Part shown: piece by piece, positions 60,191-64,000 of the stretch
Layout of the letters: each line of letters opens with the position of its first letter
Numbering within the stretch: the stretch's first letter is position 1
Program-made: the position numbers and the translations under genes
Assembly: GCA_037903475.1 (NCBI GenBank)
Contig: JBAJFG010000011.1
Coordinates: forward strand, 393,001 to 457,000
Length of the DNA: 64,000 bases
Direction: 5' to 3'
From: Ancylostoma caninum
Lineage: Eukaryota; Nematoda; Chromadorea; Rhabditida; Ancylostomatidae
The notes under the pieces: generated by a model
Told to the model about the DNA's origin: nothing
The model's input: the letters and a program-made list of their open reading frames with translations, nothing else
Database searches by the model: none

Positions 60191-60225
60191 GTAAACATCC
60201 CCGCCTCCTGAGGTGAGTATAAGAG
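60191..60225 (+). promoter_or_regulatory. Forkhead site plus TATA box of the 60469 gene
   Basis: GTAAACATCCCCGCCTC from 60191, then TATAAGAG at 60218-60225; the gap is 20 nt. Sequence and layout match 44311-44344. Confidence 0.8.
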
Positions 60226-60468
60226 CCGGCGAAAGGAGCAGAGTTGCATGAGGGAGGTGGGATGTCCACTCCTTCGCAGCTGCTTCGTCTTGCGCTGTTC
60301 ACTCATTCCTATTCTCTCTCATTCTCTCTTTTTTTTTCTCTACCTTGAATCCGCTTCATCGTCCCATTATTCTGCTGAGGCCAACGTATGGTTAGACCAG
60401 CGATGTAGTAGTTCTTCTTTTTCAGAACTCTGTTTGAAAATATTGCTACGACTGAAAACGTGATCAAC

Positions 60469-60928
60469 ATGCGATTCTTCTTTCAAAGTGCTGCAATCTT
60501 CCTGCTCCTCTGTGTTAGCGTATTCGGGAGCGACGATGGAGCCATCGCCGACACAGGCAAGGAAGCCCAGGGTTTAGCCGATGCCGCAGCTGACAAGCTC
60601 AGCAGCGCCGCAGAATCCGTGAAAGACGCCGCTAAGTCTGGCTACGACACGGTGAGCACAGCTTAGAAAATGATCGACCAGCTTAGAGGTGGGATCGCAT
60701 TTTCCGGTGTATTTCAGGTAACAGGAGCAGCAAAAGACGCTTATGATTCGGTGGCCAGCAAGTTCCAGGATAGTAAGAGCACAGCCGAAGAAAAGGTAAG
60801 GTTCTAGACCACCAGCAATTAATTCTCTATGTAAGCGGAGATTTTTTCTCTCATTTCAGGCTGGAGAAGCAAAGGATTACGCTAGCGACAAGATGCGAGA
60901 AGGCGCTGACGCCATTGACAACCACTAA
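60469..60928 (+). CDS. Secreted LEA-like repeat protein, 109 aa
   Basis: Exons 60469-60651, 60718-60795, 60860-60928, all phase 0. Residues 1-20 are a signal peptide (MRFFFQSAAIFLLLCVSVFG). The mature chain reads DDGAIADTGKEAQGLADAAA...SGYDT, then a 26-aa module (VTGAAKDAYDSVASKFQDSK...) and AGEAKDYASDKMREGADAID ending NH. I chose the ATG at 60469 because the signal peptide begins there, as in the 44518 gene. The CTTTTTCAG acceptor (AG 60424-60425) lies 43 bases upstream, and the leader AACTCTGTTTGAA is shared with that gene. A polyadenylation signal is at 61117-61122. Sister of the 44518 gene through a block duplication. Confidence 0.87.
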
Positions 60929-62392
60929 GCTGTGATTCTCTCTTGTATAAAATTTGTACAAATTTGTGCAGTTTCCGTCGAATTATTTTGTCCTATAGCT
61001 GAGAAAGCCAGAGGTCTACGAGTGCGTAATTGTAGTATTTAACTTTGAGGTATTATATTACACACATTGAATCTTGCCTATTGTTTTTGTGTATGTGTCT
61101 CCTTGCTGTAAATAAGAATAAATATCATTCGAGTAAAATGTTGTTCCTGATGGAAAGCTTTGGAGAAGCATGGATATTTCCTGAATTTCTTATCGGAAAC
61201 GTAGGATTTGCTCGCATCTATCACCGTTACTAAGAGATTACGATTAAAATCACGGTGTGGAACTCTCATAAAAGGGTATAGTAAAGGCTAAGAAAAACGG
61301 ATCACTATTACTACACGTAATAATTGCAAGGTGAAGCGTAAGTTGGTCAAAAAGCTACTTGCTTTGAAGACATCTCTCAGGTTCAACGAAAAATTCCTAG
61401 GACACCATATCTACCGTACACCTATCACAGATAGGGCCATGGTATACAGTGACTATGATTTTTCAGATCAATTAATCATGCAATCCCCCGCCCTCGCCCT
61501 CCGCAGTTGCCTGAGTCGAAATTGTTCTTGAAGTTCTAGGAAAAAAAAGCCGAAAAAATGGGAAAATGTTGAAATACAATGCGTAAGAGTTCATATAAAA
61601 CATAGAATGTTCGTTAAACTGAGCTAACTGAGGCAGTGAACGAGTTTTTCTCGAATGAGACGTGATTTTCTTTGACCCACAGTTGATCCTGGGCGAAGAT
61701 GGCCTTTACACTCCAAGTCATTAATTTGAAAGTGTTATGCATAATCATGGCATAGCTGGTGTACTTTGAACTCAGTAAAGATGGAGCAGATGTTTAAACA
61801 AACATAGGATTTCTACCGAATAAGATCCATGGTCTCGGGAGTTAGCCAGGGATGTAATAAAATTTCCTGTATATTTTTTGGTTAATCCATTAGCCTTTTG
61901 GCATAACCTTCTTTGTCAACTCTTGCATCCGGTAATGAATAAATCAAACCAAACCTAGACGTGAGTATCTCAAGGACATTATAGATGGTCCACTTAAATA
62001 TCAAACCAGTAGGTGCCAACAGATAGACGAAAAACATTTCATATTTCTTCCATTGCTTTTCTGCTATATATTGGGGCGAAGCACCGTTCAGTCGGTGGGC
62101 TTCGACCTCTCGTTTTCTATTTTTTTGTTGTTGTTTGTTTTTAGACGGCCACTCTTGGCTTTTAATTGTTATGTATGTCACCTGTGCTTAACTAGATGAG
62201 TAGCAAGAGAGCATGAGCAACTAAATATAATACTTCTTTCATCGTCTTTTTCTAAGTGGTTGTGGGGTCCTCTCTTTAAATTTCCAAACCAAACGAAACT
62301 GCTTTCATCAAAGCATAGAATAGGCATCGTCTTGTTGAGCAAACCGTACAATCAAATGTCTTGGAAACCACACAAAATATTGAAAATAAATA
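60929..62392. other. Intergenic, no gene seen
   Basis: Starts with the 3' UTR of the 60469 gene. Frames at 61331-61531 and 61882-62181 lack recognisable motifs. Confidence 0.5.
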
Positions 62393-62424
62393 TTAGGTTG
62401 GTGCGAAACTAGTTGCCGAAATGG
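62393..62424 (+). mobile_element. Solitary mariner end
   Basis: TTAGGTTGGTGCGAAACTAG then TTGCCGAAATGG, preceded by TA, is a typical mariner terminal repeat. No matching right end or transposase was found in the remaining 1.6 kb. Confidence 0.55.
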
Positions 62425-62984
62425 ACACTCTATTTCAAAGTGTTATAACCCGACTTAAACACAACGCCCTTCATCGGCTTAATGCCCATTCAATTCGCAA
62501 AATCTTCCCTAACAATATAATTGGAAAGGTATGCCTCTACAGCGAGAACTGAGATCACAAAAATATAGAACTTTTGGTGGACGATTTCGCCATGCTCTAG
62601 ATCAGCAGTCTGCTGTCGCAGGTTTGCATGTGAGACTCGAGAAAACATATTCAATAAGGGAAAGGTCTGAGAAATGGAAAGAATTAATCAGAACCTCGTG
62701 CCTTACAACGCCATTTTTTGCCGGGAAAGTCTTTGAACGAGAAGCTAAGGGTTACCTTTGAGCAGTGGGAAAACCTGATTATGTTAACCACCGCCAACCA
62801 CATCTACACCAGGTTTTAGGACTCTACTGTAAACGCTTGAATAGGTTGGAGGAAGCTGCAGTCAATCACACTCTTACAGGCAACACTAAACTCCTGACAC
62901 AACCTCACTAGAGAGAAGATCTGGTGTAAGAGAACTTAGAAGTGGGAAGACGTCTCTACCCACATCTATTCGCATTTCTTGTTA

Positions 62985-63050
62985 TCATATAGAAGCTATC
63001 GTATAAAAGCTTCTTAGAAATAGAAGCTATCATATAAAAGCTTCTTTCGT
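62985..63050. repeat. Two tandem copies of a palindromic 30-bp unit
   Basis: ATAGAAGCTATCGTATAAAA plus GCTTCTT, then a second copy differing by one base in this part (ATCATATAAAA). In each unit AGAAGCT pairs with AGCTTCT, so each can form a hairpin. Confidence 0.8.
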
Positions 63051-63773
63051 TTTGCACGAACAATTATGTTAGAAAGGATATCACACCAGATAGGGCATTG
63101 GTCATCAGTCAGATCGTGCGGTGTTCACATCCGCACCTTTCTTACCTTGTTGATTGGAGTCAAATGTTTTGAAACCGTAGTGTAATGAGCGTCCATCCCT
63201 GCTCTGATCGTCAGGTTGGTATGATCCGGTTTAGCATCCACGGCTGCTCTCAACGCCTGGTCGTCCGGTGAAATCTCGCGACCATGACCATTGTTACAAC
63301 TTCGCGAAACCTTAGCTCACTACCACTGAGAAAGCGATTTCAACCGAAAATAAATACAAGATTAGAAAATAAATATCTCCGGTTCAGAGTGATTGAGTGT
63401 GAAGTCATTAACCACAATCACCCGGAAATCGCTTCGGCTCATCATCTGTTCGCGGCTAAACAAACAGAATATTCAACAGGCTTTTGAAAAAGGGGAAATG
63501 CCCTCTCAGAAAGTCACAGAAGGTGGCTTGAAATTGCTCAAGTACCACAGAAGAGAAAAGTTTATTTGCGCATGCTCCAAAACGGCAATTGATTTCGCAC
63601 CAAAGTAATATCTATGCAATAGGTTATCCGGCCTGAAGTATAACTATTAGCCTCATTCTCTGCACTGTAACAAAAGAATCGGACAGCCATCTGTCCTTCT
63701 CCTTCTTGAGCAACCGCTCTCTCACTATGTAATATGCAGCTAGCTGTGTCCGTACTGGTGCTTTTCTTTGACT
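63051..63773. other. Spacer, no gene seen
   Basis: Two overlapping frames (63284-63487 and 63393-63608, +) show no recognisable family. Confidence 0.5.
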
Positions 63774-64000
63774 GTGTGCTGCGAGCGCAAGTGATCTCTG
63801 GTTTACAAGCGGCACGCTCCGAGAGGGCTTCCCCGGCCATCAGCTGATGTCCACTGCTCTTTGAAAATTACTAGACGCAGACAGGCAGCGTGCTGGCGCA
63901 AACAAAAGCAGGCTCACGTGCTGCTGCTAGATGAACACCGTGTTTACGACAACAGCAGCCGATCTCTGGATGAGCAAGCCGCTATTTCAGTGAACAGAAA
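63774..64000. repeat. Dispersed repeat, copy 2 (runs off the window)
   Basis: Matches 46829-47069 block by block: GTGATCTCTGGTTTACA, CGCTCCGAGAGGG, CCCCGGCCATCAGCTG, TAGACGCAGACAGGCAG, CGATCTCTGGAT, TATTTCAGTGAACA. Confidence 0.8.

Overview
The window is nuclear DNA of a nematode, most likely a clade V parasite such as a hookworm or close strongylid. The signs are many 49-110 bp introns ending in TTTCAG, AT-rich spacers, TTTCAG sites just upstream of start codons (typical of spliced-leader acceptors), maT/mariner and Penelope-type mobile elements, and a kainate-type GLR receptor. Real genes are split into small exons, so most long open frames in the window are not genes.

Layout. 1-1650 and 3520-3930 hold two decayed Penelope-like retroelements on the minus strand. 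5569-5795 is an old tandem repeat. 8502-18329 (+) is a 5'-incomplete ionotropic glutamate receptor gene. Its 14 visible exons join in frame over 1599 nt; the last intron is 4.9 kb long and contains a dead mariner (15435-16838). 19244-21137 holds a TTAA-flanked MITE and a maT transposon with both terminal repeats. 21.1-28.9 kb is repeat-derived or empty.

28953-60928 is the main feature: nine paralogous genes for small, alanine/lysine-rich, 11-mer-repeat proteins resembling group 3 late embryogenesis abundant (LEA) proteins. Three lie on the minus strand (28953-29631, 32634-33234, 35589-36150) and six on the plus strand (41302-41741, 44518-45066, 48152-49285, 52463-52912, 56261-56823, 60469-60928). 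All internal introns are phase 0 and the exons are interchangeable modules (66, 78, 69 and 114/117 bp). Two of the proteins have signal peptides.

Eight of the nine genes carry a forkhead-type site (GTAAACA, or ACAAACA in one) 14-20 nt upstream of a TATA box. In several the gap is C-rich (CCGCCC), and three also have CACGTG boxes. All nine have a TTTCAG/TTGCAG acceptor a few to about 45 nt before the ATG. This looks like a locally amplified, stress-protein array with one shared promoter design, plausibly under DAF-16/FOXO control in resting or infective larvae. The regulation is inferred; the motifs and spacings are read from the sequence.

The flanks of the array contain two MITE families, a dispersed repeat (46829-47069 and 63774-64000), microsatellites and a solitary mariner end. 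No tRNA, rRNA or CRISPR was recognised.
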